A program made the translations under genes and the position numbers. Source: Tieghemostelium lacteum (Eukaryota; Evosea; Eumycetozoa; Dictyosteliales; Raperosteliaceae). From it: DNA of 64,000 nt. Each line of letters opens with the position of its first letter. Position 1 is the first letter of the stretch. The notes beneath the pieces are model-generated. The model was not told the DNA's origin, made no database searches, and worked only from the letters and a program-made list of their open reading frames with translations. Location: the NCBI GenBank assembly GCA_001606155.1, contig LODT01000023.1, positions 124,001-188,000 of the forward strand. Reading direction: 5' to 3'. Positions 31,358-45,092 of the stretch are shown here, piece after piece.

Positions 31358-32258
31358 ATGGATGATAATAATTATTTGATATTAGAGTTAATAGGAGAAG
31401 GTGGTTTTGGTAAAGTTTATAAAGTGTGTATATATGATCGATAGATAATTATAGCTTATCAGGGAGATCATAATTAATAGAATAGATATCTAATTTAAAA
31501 AATTTAATATAACAACCAGTGTAAAAAAAAATCTACAGGTCAGATATATGCCATCAAACTGATAAATAAAAAAGGAAAAAATGAAAAAGAGATTAGGAAT
31601 CTCAGACAAGAGATATCCATTTTGAAAAAGTTATCACATCCCAATATAATTCAGTGGATTGATAGTTTTGAAAGTACAGTTGAATTTGGTATTGTAATGG
31701 AATATGCACATGGTGAACTCTATGATATCATTGAACATGCGGATAATAAGAGGTTTCCTGAACAGGTTATACAATCCATTTCCTCACAGTTAGTGAGTGC
31801 ATTGTACTATCTACACAGTAACAAAGTTATTCACAGAGATATTAAACCCCAGAATATTCTTATTGGCAGTCATGGTCAAATTAAAATTTGTGATTTTGGA
31901 TTTGCACGCTTACTCTCTGCTGATATTGAACATTGTTTAACTACACTTAAAGGTACACCATTGTACTTGGCACCAGAAATTGTACAAGAACATCCATATG
32001 ATCACAGAGCTGATTTATGGTCACTTGGAGTCATCATCTATGAACTCTCAAGTGGTAAACCACTATTTTCAAATCAGAATATAGTTCAACTAGTACAAAT
32101 GATTATAGAATCACCTGTAGAATTTCCATCAAACATCTCCACCAATCTCCTATCCCTTCTAAAAGGTCTATTAAACAAAGATCCAAAACAAAGATTAGAT
32201 TGGCCTGATCTTTTAACTCATCCATTTATAGCAACATTTGATAATTCAACACTTTTAT

Positions 32259-32292
<34 letters not shown>

Positions 32293-32312
32293 TAATAAAA
32301 CACCACAAAAGA

Positions 32313-32353
<41 letters not shown>

Positions 32354-35300
32354 CAAAGTTCACCAATTAGTAATAGTACTAGTGTAACAGTTATAACAAC
32401 ACCACCACAATCATCTCCATTAATAATTAGTAATTCAAAACCACCAATAAATAGTGGTCAAAATCAAAATCAGAGAAATATAAGAATAACTCCACCTACT
32501 TCACCATTAGTGAGACCAACTTCACCAATTATTGTAAATACTACTGGTACTAGTTCAACATCACCTATACAATTTAACCTATATCAGTCACCACCACCAT
32601 CATCTTCTAATAACCCATTATATCTTAGTAAAAAACCAACACCTTTATATGCCAATGTTCAATCAAGACCACAAACACCATTAATGGTTGGTCATGAGTT
32701 ACGTAAATCCACATCATCCAATTCTCTTTTGAATAATATCATTTCAAATAGACCATCTTTATCAAGACCACAAACCCCACTTTCTAGACCCTTAACCCCA
32801 AATGTTTTTAAATCAAAATTAAATATATCTCAAGTTAACAATAACAATAACAAATCTCAAAATATAAATAACAATAACAATATAAACAGTAACATTAACA
32901 ATATCAATAACAATAGTAATAACTCACAAAATTGTTTTTATTTTACACCTTCAATACCAGTATATGATAATCAACAACTTCAACATCAATATATATTTGA
33001 AAGTGTTGAATATTGGAGTTATCATGAACAATCATCACAGAATGAATCTAATTCCTCAAAATTATGTAGAGATAAAATATTTATTCAGAAATTGATTAAT
33101 CATCTATCAGGTGGTTGTTCAGGACATTTAGATAGTCTACCACTGTCAACAATACTAAAGACATTTTCAAATCTAATGAGATTTGGTAACTTTAGACAAC
33201 CTAGTAATGTGATGGTTAATGGTAGACCACAGTCTAGTAGACCTATACAATCACCACCTACCCCTACAACACCACCTGTAAATCCATTTCCACCTATATC
33301 ACCAAAATCACCAAACAGTGCTAGTACCAATACACTCATATCAGGTAGTCATCTAACTGCAGCCACTCTTCAAAATATGGATAATCAAAATATCCTAATC
33401 ACTCAAAAATCAAATCATCTAATTCTATTCATTTCATTACTTTCAAATATCCTCTCTGCTCTAATTCATAATAGTAGTGTAAATAGTAATATAATTTCAA
33501 ATCCCTATACCAATCTATTAGAGTGTTTAAATGCATTTTCTCTATTTTTAGAAAAACTTCAACCATCTTTTCTACCTCTTACCCAACCTAATAGTAACAA
33601 TAATAATAATAATATACAACAACACCCAATTTCACCACCAAAACCATCGTCTTCATCATCATCTTCTAGATCATCATCATCATCTTCATCATCCTCTTCT
33701 ACTACAATTTCCAATTTAAATAGTAATCTTGTTACATTTATTTCTATACTCAACTATCTGTGTAAAAATATCTACATGTACAATAACATTATCCAACAGA
33801 GTATATTGAAATTGTTACTACAGTTTTTTAATAGACTAAGAGAATCTGTATTACAAGTTATGGAAATCTATAGAATCATTATGGAGAATACTGATATTCT
33901 ACAGAATCTATGTACATTTTTATATCTAATGATTAAAGATCAGAATCTAATAAGATTTGATGATACCATTTCATGTCTTGCTGCATTTATTAGTACACCT
34001 CCCAATCAAATCTATGAATTTCCTTTGGATTCTAAACAAACAATGTCAACTACCATTCCTAATAGTAATGATGGTAATCATAAGATTGTATATCAATTGG
34101 CTTGTTCTATCATTGGTGATTCTCTAGCTATTGAAGTAGTTCAAGAGAAGTTATTATCTATACTTCAAGACGGTCAAAGTACACAAACTGTAAAAGTACA
34201 AATACTACAATTACTTTTACATTCATCAAGAGTCTCTAAAGCAATGGTAGAGGTTATACATAAACTCGAAAGTAACAATCAAAAATCTATACTTTTATCC
34301 ATGTTGTTACTGGATAATAGTCAACCTCAACCTGTAACTCCAATTCCAGAACTTATTCTACTGATTTTGGGTACTATTGTAACTCATTATCCAGAATCAC
34401 AAAGTTGGCTATCAGATGTTGACAGTATTCTACAACTTATCAAGAGATACTTTTGTTCAATGGATTTGAGATTGTCATCATGTGCAAGTTATTTCCTCTC
34501 AAATTTCCTTACTGAATATTTAAATTTGGAAGTTGATAATGAAACTAGTTCTACTAATAACACTAATCCTGATGATACCAAGATTTCTAGTAATATTGAA
34601 ACTTTAATTAGTTCAATACCTATTAAAAATATAAGGAAGCTATTTGGATCGAAGCGTGATGAAGGTTCTCAAAGTACACTAAGGGAACTAGAAGGAGGGT
34701 GCTTTGGTAGACCCTATCTAGGACTTTTAGATGGGTCAGCTTGTTTAGTTTTAAGATTGTTAAAAAGAGGTGGACAGGAGTTTCTAGATAGTCTATTGGA
34801 ATCTGGTATTTGGGAGAACATGTGTCATCAGATTAGTGATGGTACTCAAGGAATTGAATTGTCTCCATCTGGAATCACGGTAACTCTTAGATCAATCTAT
34901 GAGGTACTTTCTAGAGGTTCACCAGTTTTGTTATCCTATTTGGTTAAAAATAATCTTTTGATTTCACTTTGTAATCTATTGAAATCTGATCACTTGGATA
35001 GAGTACAAGAGTGGCCTGATCATCAGTTGGGTGGTTTACATGGTGTAAGTTCCATTGTAACTCAGATAATGTTCATTCTCTATCTTCCATTGTCATCGAA
35101 TGCCAAAGAGACTTTAGATAGTAGTCTAAGTAAACTCATTCAACATTACATGTTAAATAATGATCTTACTCGTAATATCATTGTACTGCTACCACAGTTA
35201 CCTTTAGAGTCACTTGAGTTACCTTTAGGTCTACTCTCCAATGTCATTTTAGAAGACAACCAATTCTCTCAACAGTTTATAGATTGTGGTGGTTTAGATC

Positions 35301-36079
35301 CAATGCTTATTCAACTTCTTCTAAACACTGACAGAAACAGTGTGGTTTTGTTAGTTGATACTCTTATAATTCTCAGTCAACTCGCTAGAATATCACAAGA
35401 CAATTACAAACCAATTCATAAATCTGATATCTATCCATGTCTAAAAAGACTACTGGATCATGAGGACCCATCTGTCAGAGCCAAGACATGTAATCTCATA
35501 GGAAATATGTTCAAATTCAATAGTTACTTTTACCACTATCTAAGAAAATATGAAATTATACCTCAACTCATTCAATGTTGTTCCGATCCTGACGGAAACA
35601 CTAGAAAATTTGCATGTTTTGCAATAGGAAATGCTGCATTTCATACAGATGAACTTTATGATGTTCTAGAAGACAGTATTGAACCTATGGTATCATGTTT
35701 GGAATCCAATGACGAAGATGAAAAAACTAGGTTTAATGTCATAGGTGCTCTTGGAAATCTAGTTAGAAATTCAGATCATCTATGTCCGCTAATACTAAAT
35801 TCAGGTGCATTGGATATTATTTTGGAGTATTTTGATCAGATTACTGATATGATAATTGACCAAGATCCACAACAACAACAACAGCAACAAGATTATGTAC
35901 GTTATAATCTGTTAAAAACCATTTTATTCTCTTTGGGACATTTCTGTATATACGATGATTTTAAAACAATACTACTTTCCAATTTCAATTTTGTAGAGAA
36001 ACTAAATCAATTAAATCTGATGAATAATACATTATTGTCAAAGAATCTATCAAGAATTAAAAAATCATTACAAATCTAA
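31358..36079 (+). CDS. tsuA: Fused/Tsunami-type protein kinase with ARM repeats
   Basis: Exons 31358..31423 and 31520..36079 encode 1,541 residues. The kinase domain spans residues ~8-260: Gly loop IGEGGFGKVYK across the splice, ATP-binding Lys35 in YAIKLINKK, HRDIKPQN (127-134), DFG (147-149) and GTPLYLAPE, so it should be active. The sequence closely follows Fused/STK36. The Dictyostelium orthologue, Tsunami, is needed for cell polarity and chemotaxis. The middle (~265-800) is low complexity with poly-Asn, Ser and Pro tracts. The C-terminal ~700 residues are helical repeats of ARM/HEAT type, for example DPSVRAKTCNLIGNMF and DGNTRKFACFAIGNAAF, as in plant TIO and animal Fused. The first exon is needed for the Gly loop. 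Confidence 0.92.
32262..32354 (+). repeat. AAT trinucleotide tracts in the kinase gene
   Basis: Two AAT-rich runs (about 32262-32302 and 32314-32354) encode poly-Asn broken by a short Lys/Thr/Pro/Ser segment. They lie directly after the kinase domain and are typical dictyostelid codon repeats, likely variable in length between strains. Confidence 0.85.
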
Positions 36080-36194
36080 TTAGATATAATATTTAGATTT
36101 ACAATAACAACTATCCATATAAATTGTTGTTATTTACCTTAACCACATGAGATATATCGCATTGTGATTTTTTTTTTTATTTTTTTTTTAATAT

Positions 36195-38094
36195 TTATTT
36201 AGAACATACACCACCACTGACTATTGAAAAACTTAGTGGTGATTTTGATTTGGTCATGAATAACCAACGATAGGTTTCATCTGGTGAAATAACATCTGAT
36301 GTATTGGGTAGAGTTATAGTAGATTGATGAGTATTGTTATGGTATTCTTTACTCATAGATAGAGTGAAGCCTATATCATCCATAGTTGATAAGATTATAT
36401 TTGACATTTTTTGGTGTGATAGATTCTTAATGGTAGCTTGATAGAATGAGTATTCAGTACCATTGTTACTTATCCAACTGAATTGTTTCTCTTGATCAAA
36501 TTCAAATTTACATTCACCCTCAATTTTAGAGAATTTAGTTTTCATAATACTATTTTTGATATTGACTGTAGATTTTGGTTTACTATCCAGACTACAATTA
36601 TCAAATGTTAGACTATTGGATAGGTTTAATTCAAATTGGTTACCATCTAATGGTTGCAATTCTCTAATTTTACAAATTTCCAAGGATTTACTAGTTTCAA
36701 CATGATGATTAATGGTTGAAGAATTTTGACTGATATAGTTTACATCTGGGTTTATATTAATTCTAATGAATTTAGATTGATTATAGGTTGATTTCTTTTT
36801 ACCAAAACCAATTCTATTGTGTTCTTTATCAAATATAACATAAGAGTTTCTTAACCATGATAACCCAATAATGGACTTATTATTTAATGGTGATTCTCTA
36901 ATTCCAAAGCATTTGAATGTTACACCATTCTGTAAAGAATTTACAATATAATCGTTTGGAGAAATTGTAATTTCAGCTTCACCCAACATTGTGAATTTAA
37001 TTGATGGAAAATCTTCAAAATAATCTTCAGGATAGTTATAACAGTATCCGTCAAGGAAAGAATTCTTTCCACCACATAATTCCTCACTACAGAATTTACC
37101 TAAAAAGGTTACCAAAGCATTGAACCCATCAGATGCCAATAAAGTGTATGATGAACCTGTATCAACAATAGTGTCACCAAAATCTTTTGATGTCAAAACT
37201 AAACCTTTTCCAGTTTTTTCATTTACAACTTTGGCACTCTTTGGTAGGACACCATAATGAATTTTTTCAATGTTTACCATTGGAGTGTATTTTAGAGATC
37301 CACTGCAATACTCTGGATCCAAGTCACCTAGAGTTAGTACACCTGAATACCCGCTATCCAACCACAATGCAAAAGATCTTGTGATATTAGTCTCTTTAAA
37401 TATCTGATCTAGTGGAGTTGTAGGACATGTCTCACAAGTGTTGCCCATACCCAATATACCATATTTCAATGGATGTCCACCAACTTGACTGGTAATAGCA
37501 CCAAATGGTACAACCACTTGTTCAGAATTTTCGCCAAAACTAAATTGATCATTAACCATAACTGCCTCAATTCTAGTTTGATCTAAATATTTAATCTCAA
37601 TTGAACAAGTATCTTTACCAGATTCTCTAAAGAATTTACACTTACTGGTAGGTAATTTACAATTATCAGAATCACAATCTACATAACTCATAGATTTTGA
37701 TGGATGATAATATGGTTTTTTTTGTTTACAAGTTGTACAGATACTAGATGGAACTACTAAAATTATAGATCCACTATCTACAACAACCTCTTGTTTAATT
37801 CCAGCAACATAAACATTGGTTCTAATTTCAATTGGATCACCATTCATTTTAAATGAATATATTTGTTCTAATAATTAATTAATTTCAAAAAATTAATAGA
37901 TTGATCAATTTACAGTATAATAACAACTTACTTGAATCAATTTCTTGTACCAATTTTAAACTTGGCGATTCATTTTCTACTAATAATTTATTATTTGGAT
38001 ATATCGGTAAATTTATAGATCTTCCATTTCCTAAAGGTATTAAAAAATTGAGCACAATGAAAACCAATAAAATAGATTTAAAGATATTTTTCAT
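36195..38094 (-). CDS. secreted aspartic protease (pepsin family) with C-terminal extension
   Basis: Minus-strand exons 37932..38094 and 36195..37867 (donor GTAAGT, acceptor TTAG) encode 611 residues. Exon 1 carries the signal peptide with core ILLVFIVLNFLIPLG and a short pro-region. The two active-site aspartates lie in VVDSGS (Asp85; DTGS is usual) and TIVDTGSS (Asp290). KYGILGMG and IIGLSWLRNSYVIFD are typical of the C-terminal lobe. Several cysteine pairs (for example CTTCKQKKPYYHPS) resemble the nepenthesin-like or amoebal subgroup. About 220 residues beyond the protease fold are Ser/Thr/Asn-rich without a known domain, and there is no clear membrane anchor. Likely secreted or lysosomal. 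Confidence 0.88.
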
Positions 38095-38450
38095 TGTATT
38101 TGTAAACTATAATAATAAATGTGGACATTGTATTTTACAATTTATTTATAGAACATTCAAATAATGTGGACTTGAAAAATAATTTACTTTTATTTGTTAT
38201 TTTTACCAATAATTTTTTTATTAAAAAGAGTGTGTTAAAATTTTTAAATTCACACCATGCATTACTTCAATTATTCTACTAATTGTTAACTTTAAAAAAA
38301 GAAATAAGTAAAGTTTAAAAATGCTTTGAATTTTATTGTTGAAAAAACAAGGAAATTGTGTTTAATAAATAAGGGGGGTTCTATTTGTGTATTGATTATC
38401 TGTACACTTATTTTGGAAAGGCGTTTCTTTTTTTTTTGTTTTGTCTAAAT
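38095..38450. other. intergenic spacer
   Basis: 356 bases between two minus-strand genes, A+T-rich, with no feature seen beyond short T runs. Confidence 0.55.
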
Positions 38451-40797
38451 TTAGGCAGTATGTAAAACATGAACATATTTATCAATTACATATTTTAGTT
38501 CTTCGGCTCTAATTGGTTTGGCAATGTAACCATCAAAGCCACTAGAGAGACATTTTTCTCTGGCTCCTTTTGTTACATTAGCAGTAACAGTCACAATGGG
38601 TGTATGTCTAACATTACCATCTAACTGTCTAATGATATTGGTGGCTTGATAGCCATCCATTATTGGCATAAAAAAGGTCCATTAGAATAAGACGAAATGG
38701 TTGAGAACTCGATTGATAAGATTGTACAGCTTGCAGTCCATCAGTTACCCAAATACATCTCTTATTGACAACACCAAATTTCTCTAATAGTTTTAATAGA
38801 AAACCTGCATTCATTTCATTGTCCTCTACAACCATAACATCTGGACTTGCATTAAGTAACATGTGGCTTGACCCTTGGTCTAGTAGACCAATATGATGAA
38901 GATTATGTCCCATTGTACCCATACCATTTGAATTCATTATAAATCCATTTTGATAGAGACTACTATGTTCAGGTGGTAACCTTTGTTGTTGTTCTTGTTG
39001 TTCCAATTGTTGTTGTATCAGTGGTATATTAGATCTGTAATTAACACTGATAAGACGTTTAGAAATCTTATCAATCTGATTCAAACTTGGAAGAAGTGTC
39101 CGTCTTCTCTGATTAATCTTTTCATCTGGATGTTGAATATCATCTGATAGAATATCACTATCTGCATCAGTTCGTTTCAGGTGAGGAAATTCATCAAACA
39201 TACTATCACTAGACAATGGTGATAATAAACTTGGATTAGGACTTGGAATTTGATAATTAATATTTTCTCTAAATTCATTATTATAATTATTTTGTGTTAT
39301 TGGACTATTATTAATATTTATATTATTATTATTATTATTATTATTAAATTGATTTATATTTTGATAAAAACTACTTCCTCTATTATTATAATTGATTTTA
39401 TTGATTGGTGGTGGAGGAGGTGGTGGTGGTTGATTTGTAAATTTACTAGAATTTTGATTATCGATATAGGAATCCTCAAGACCTACAATGGGAAGACTAA
39501 AACTATTATTTGAACTTGAATAAAGATTACTATAACTATTACCACTACTATTGCTATTAAAACTATTATTATTATTATTCAAACTATTATAGCTATTGTA
39601 ACTATTATAGCTTGTACTAGGATTATTATTATTGATATTAATACTATTGTTACTATTATTCAAATAATTTACACTGTACAGAGATTTAATTTGTTTTAAA
39701 TCGATTTTTGTTGAATTATCCATTACTGAAGCTGCATTTCTCAGTACTCTTTCATTATAACTTGTAGAACCTTTATTACTACTATTTAAACTATTACTAC
39801 TGCTATTAGTACTCTTATTGCCTGTAGTTGTAGTAGTAGAAGAAGAAGAATCATTTGTCATCTCAATAGCTGAAGAATTCTTTCTAGCAACATTAGGTGA
39901 TGAACTAATAGGTGAATCAATATCCATATCATCATAACTAAATTTTTTTGATGTACTCAACTGAGTAACTTTGTGACCATAACTATTGTTACTACTTATA
40001 CTAGAATTACTACCTAAACTCATATTACTTTCATTAGATGAAAGTGATAGAGTAGATGTTGCAGGAGATGGTGATGCAATAGGAATAATAATAGGTGATA
40101 TACTATTTTTTAATGGATTATTATTTACTTGTATTTGTTGTTGTTGCTGGTGTTGTAGTGATGGACTTATGTTTTGTTGTTTTTGAAATGGTGAGAATTG
40201 TTGTTGTTGTTGAGTTTGTATAGGAGAAGGTTGTTTTGAAGGTGTAATAAATTTATGTGGTTGTGAGGTTGAAGAGGGTGGTGATATAGGGGTAAGGCTA
40301 TTATTAGGGTAAATTAAACTGAGAATCTGTTGAAACGACTCAATATTTCTAGGTGGAGTATCTGAAACACACCAATATCCGCCATTCATTTTATTAGCGA
40401 GAATTCTTTCGATTCTCTTGGTATGAATAATCATTGGTGATGGTGAATTAGTGCATACTACAACACCGTGTATTCTCTTTGAGATCTTTAGGAATTGATT
40501 TTGTAACCAAGTGAGACATTCCGTCAGAAAGTCAATATCGGAATTATTTATGATGCCAGTGGTTGTCGGTAACCCTATATACCCCAAAACTATATTACTA
40601 CTAGTAAGCAACTGAACGTTATTATCTATAGCTTTATCAAATAGCTCTTGTGTCAATGCATGATTATTTATAATGACACTATTGTTGATTGAAAATGATT
40701 TAAACAGTGTGTTGATATCGTGCAGTATCTTATTCTTATTATCTATTAAAATTGCTGTTATCCTTATATTATCTTCTCCACCATCATCATTATCCAT
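38451..40797 (-). CDS. receiver-domain (two-component) protein with one-base frame break
   Basis: The first ~705 residues read in one frame (start 40797) and the last ~75 in another (to the TAA at 38451-38453). The N-terminal ~190 residues are a globular domain that may be a degenerate receiver; the middle is Asn/Ser/Gln/Pro low complexity. The C-terminal receiver shows VMVVEDNEMNAGFLLKLL, the phospho-acceptor Asp707 in LILMD, then VTVTANV (Thr) and GYIAKPI (Lys). The switch is at a run of six T (38670..38675, minus strand): five would give MDLFMPIMDGYQA, the expected motif. A sequencing slip in a homopolymer is the simplest reading; a true mutation or +1 frameshifting is possible. No histidine kinase core is seen, so it is a response regulator. 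Confidence 0.75.
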
Positions 40798-40901
40798 ATT
40801 TTTTCAAATCTGAAATTAAAACTTTGATTTTTTTATCCTTTAATTAATTAATTAATTAATTCAAATTAATAATGGAGTGGAGCTAAAAATAAAAAAATAT
40901 G

Positions 40902-40933
<32 letters not shown>

Positions 40934-41147
40934 CAAAAAAAATTTTTTTTACTTTCTACTATGATCATGATTTAAATTCATATGAATAAAATTTAAAGTA
41001 ATAAGAGGTTTTTAAAATTATTATATATTATATATTATATATTTTATTTTTATTTGATTTATCTATGTGATAAAAAATAAAATTTTTTTAATTTTTTAAA
41101 AAATAATTTTCTTTTAATTTATTTAAAAATCTTTGAAGATTCAAATA
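40798..41147. other. divergent spacer with homopolymer and TTAA repeats
   Basis: 350 bases between the receiver-domain gene (minus) and DGAT2 (plus). It contains a (TTAA)n run at about 40840-40860, a run of 27 A at 40907-40933, an A8/T9 block after it, and a TATAT repeat near 41022-41042. Long homopolymers like this are prone to assembly error. Confidence 0.7.
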
Positions 41148-42140
41148 ATGAGATTTTCAATATTTAATGTACCATTAGAAAGAAGATTACAAACATTGTC
41201 AGTATTAATCTATGCATTGGTTACACCATTTGCATTGATATGTGCATTCTATCTCATTGTAATACCTATTTTCTATGGATTTACAGTACCCTATTTGATA
41301 TGGATAATCTATTGGGACAAGAGACACGAAACTGGCGGATACAAATGGAAGTTCGTTAGAAACCTCAAACTATGGAAATACTTTAAAGACTATTTCCCAA
41401 TATCTCTACGAGCCTCTTCTAAATTGGATCCGGAGAAGAACTACATATTTGGTATACATCCACACGGTATCATTAGCATTGGTGCATTTTGTAACTTTGG
41501 TACCAATGCCAACGGTATTGATCATGCTTTCCCAGGTGTGAATATACATCTGTTGACATTGGACTCCAATTTCAGAATACCATTTCTCAGAGAGATTCTA
41601 TTGTCTCTGGGAATAGGCAGCGTAAGCAAAAAGTCTTGTACTAATATCCTAAACAGTGGAAAAGGTCAGAGTATTTGTATAGTTATTGGAGGTGCTGAAG
41701 AATCTCTTGATGCTCACCCTGGAAACAATGAAATTACATTAAAAAATCGAAAAGGTTTCGTTAAATTGGCACTTAATAACGGTGCTTCTTTGGTACCTGT
41801 CTATTCATTCGGTGAAAATGATGTGTATGACCAAGTTTCGAATCCTAGAGGATCATACATTAGAAGAATTCAAACCAAGATTAAGAATATAACGGGTATT
41901 GCACCTCCTCTCATTAGAGGTAGAGGTGTTTTCAGTTATGATTTTGGTCTACTTCCTCAGAGACACCCTATTGTATCTGTCATTGGCTCACCAATTGATA
42001 TACCAAAAGTAAACAATCCATCTGAGGAGTTAATTGATCACTATCATAAACTCTATATCGATTCCCTAAATGAACTATTTGAAAATTATAAAAAAGAATT
42101 TCATGAAATACCTGAGGACACACACTTAAAAATTAATTAA
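41148..42140 (+). CDS. dgat2: diacylglycerol O-acyltransferase 2
   Basis: A single exon of 330 residues from the ATG at 41148. DGAT2 joins acyl-CoA to diacylglycerol to make triacylglycerol at the ER and lipid droplets. A hydrophobic hairpin (~LIYALVTPFALICAFYLIVI, residues 20-55) anchors the protein. The active-site motif HPHG lies in FGIHPHGIISIG, followed by RGFVK-type NRKGFVKLALNNGASLVPVYSFGE split over the next segments, and PLPQRHPI-like LLPQRHPIVSVIG near the C terminus. Length and motif order fit the animal/fungal DGAT2 family, with HPHG rather than plant EPHS. The frame is open a few codons upstream but without an ATG. Confidence 0.93.
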   Translation: MRFSIFNVPLERRLQTLSVLIYALVTPFALICAFYLIVIPIFYGFTVPYLIWIIYWDKRHETGGYKWKFVRNLKLWKYFKDYFPISLRASSKLDPEKNYIFGIHPHGIISIGAFCNFGTNANGIDHAFPGVNIHLLTLDSNFRIPFLREILLSLGIGSVSKKSCTNILNSGKGQSICIVIGGAEESLDAHPGNNEITLKNRKGFVKLALNNGASLVPVYSFGENDVYDQVSNPRGSYIRRIQTKIKNITGIAPPLIRGRGVFSYDFGLLPQRHPIVSVIGSPIDIPKVNNPSEELIDHYHKLYIDSLNELFENYKKEFHEIPEDTHLKIN

Positions 42141-42337
42141 CCTTTTCAAAAAAAACCAGTAAATAATATTATGTAAATATATATCAGTCAAATGTTAATA
42201 ACTACATTATTGTATAATAAATAAAATGATAATGTCAATTGAATTCACCAAAAGAGATGAAAAAGGTGAAATTTTTAAAAAAATTTTTTTATTTTTGATT
42301 TGTAAATATCTTTTCATCACATAACAGATAATTCCTC

Positions 42338-45092
42338 ATGTCTGTAGAATTAGCCCCTTTACCTTTTAAAATTGAAAAAGGAGAAAAGTTTTTATCATAT
42401 GATGAAAGACTAGGACAGGTTATAATTACAAGTACAAATGGTATTGGATTTGTCTATTTAGATGATCCACAAGCTAAAAGAAATTATTATTGGTAAGGTT
42501 TAAACAATATAATTGAAAAGAGATTCATAAACGTATTGTGTCTAATACGATCATTTACTTATATAAATATATATATTATCAATCTATTAAAAGTTCGGAT
42601 AAACCTATAAAAGATGCCAAATTTTCACCAAATATTATATATGCAGCTATAAAGTTTAGTGATAATGATATAGAGATTTTACAATTGAAAACTGGTGTTA
42701 GATATACTCACACTTGTAAGAATGTAAAAGGTTCAGTTATAATGGGTTTCTTTTGGACTAATAATGAGAATCTATTGATTATAACCAATTTTTCAATTGA
42801 ACTCTACCAGTTGGCTGATGGTCAATGTAAATTAATTAAAGATACAAAGAATCTAAAAATTTTAAATTTTGTATTTTCAGTAGGTGTTTATAGTGGGATA
42901 TTCAATGTAGATATTGAAAGAAGATGTTAACATGTTGTTGATTGTATGATATTATATTATAGGCTAAATATGGTGTATTATTAATATATTCAGGTGGAAA
43001 TCAAATTCAACCATTTCTATTCAGAGCACAATCTTTTGATAAGATACCTAAATTCACTGTAGATTCAGTACAGAGTCCATTGGAACTCACAAATTTGTTT
43101 ATAACTAGAATTCATGAGAAGAATTATTGTATCTATGGTGACCATTTTAATATTAATATATACGAGTTGAATTTAGAGACAATCTACAAGATCAGAACCA
43201 TTAAGCTATGTTTACCAGGTCCTAATTCTATACATTTTGTAGATAATCTCATTATAGTTCACAGTGAATTAAAGATATCTATGGTTTATGATTTGAAAAT
43301 GATTCAAAAAGATAGAGATTTAGATCCTAAGAAAGAGAGTGTGGAATTTCCAATATCTGCAATTCCAATGTCTTTAAAAGAGCTTTCTAATAATAATATT
43401 AACAGTAGTAGCGGTAGTATAACTTCTTCAAATAGAGATAATTATAATGAATATAGTAATAACAGTCAACAGTCACAACAGATTCAATTGTATTTAAAAG
43501 ATTGGGAGTACATACATCCACATTACATCTTTGAGAGAGAAAGTGGAAATTGGTTTGAAGTCAGCTTGAATTTTGATAAAATTTCAAATTTTTTACAATT
43601 TGATAGTCATAAGATTATACCATTTCTTCAGGACAGAACACTAGCAAATGCCAAACAGGCTTTGTTGGCACTTATTAAAACTATAATTGAATACAAGACT
43701 GAGAATCTAGAAGGTATTGGAAAGATTTTTGATGAATTGAATAGAGTACTCTTTCAAACATTAAACAGAAACAATACTGAACTTTTACAAAAACAATTGT
43801 CTTCTGCAAATGCAGTTGCATCGACAACACAGATTTCAGGTAGTGGAAGTAGTCTGTCACTTTCCAATAGTGCTGGTACTGCACAATCTGATAAATCAAG
43901 ATCTCTCATAACAGCACCACCTTCATCACCATCATCACCAACTACACAGTCTCCCAATAAAGATCTCTGGCAGAAATCGTCACCACAACCTAACAGTTCA
44001 AAAAGTAAATTAACATTATCTAATGGTAGCAGTCCATTAGGTGGCGGTGGAAACCAAATTCCACATGAAGACTCTTTAGATCTCTCCATTGCATCTTCTA
44101 TCAACAAAAGATCACCTACTTTAAAATCCGACCACGATTCCCAATCCACCAACAATAATGGATCATCACTCAATCTAAGATCAACAACAGTCTCTAGAAC
44201 CACCCAAAACACCTATAAAGCAGGTAACCAATTTGTACCAAGAGCCTCAAGACTACCTCAATACATCTTAGTCAACAGTGTAGATATGCATGAAAAAGTT
44301 CTTTATCCAATCTACGAAAAAATCATAATTGATCAAAGTAACTATAATAACAGTAGTAATAGTAGTAGTCATAACAGTAATAACAATAGTAACAGTAGTA
44401 ATTCAACTCCAACTCAAGTTCCAATTAATCATCATCATCAACAACAAATATCAGGTCAGAGAGAAAAGAATCAATTTGATTCAAAGTATTTGATTAGTGT
44501 TGTTACTGAATATATAAGATCACTGAGTTTTGCATCATGTCCTGCAAGTGATAAACTATTTGATTTACTGATTTCACTGTTTGTTGATAATAATATGTTC
44601 TCACAGTTACATCAGTATTTGCAATATTATGCTATTCAGGATTCAGAGAATATTGCCTATAAGCTATTGTCAATTGGTGAGATTTATCCACCGGCATTAC
44701 AATTGTCTTTGGATATGTTTAAAAGACTACAGAAACCAAATATAATTATATCAACACTGTTAGAACGTAAACAATTATTACCAGCAATTAGATTACTACG
44801 ATCTATTCGTGATTCAGATGTTGAATTCTATCAGGAACTTTTAACCCCTTACTCTGTAAGTTTGTTCCTCAAGGAAGCATCAGCACAGAACAATGACACA
44901 CTCTTCTTCTCAGTATTTAAATATTTTGAAAATTATAATCACATTTCAACCGCCAATCCCATTTTTGAAAAGTACATTAAACTCTTTCAAGAGAAATTTG
45001 GTGTAACTCATTTAATCTACCTTAAAAAACATTTATCACATGACACCAATAACAGTAGATCAAATTCTCCAAAATTAATTTCATCCCAGTAA
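42338..45092 (+). CDS. RMC1/Mic1 (regulator of MON1-CCZ1) protein
   Basis: Three exons, 42338..42492, 42594..42879 and 42963..45092, give 856 residues. RMC1 binds the MON1-CCZ1 complex, the exchange factor that activates Rab7 on endosomes and autophagosomes. The N-terminal half is a WD-like propeller, with GFFWTNNENLLIITNFSIEL matching the human GFCWTSSTEIVFITDQGIEF. The Mic1 C-terminal domain shows VVTEYIRSLSFA, LHQYLQYYAIQDS and PPALQLSLDMFKRL. A ~190-residue Ser/Asn/Pro-rich insert separates the halves, explaining the length above the 657 residues of the human protein. The exon 2 acceptor (AAAAG at 42593) and exon 2 donor (GTAGGT at 42880) are my choice; others nearby break the frame. Confidence 0.85.

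Noticed and set aside
43754-44212. 152-codon minus-strand frame inside the RMC1 gene
   Set aside because: Antisense of the Ser/Asn-rich insert; no start context and no domain.
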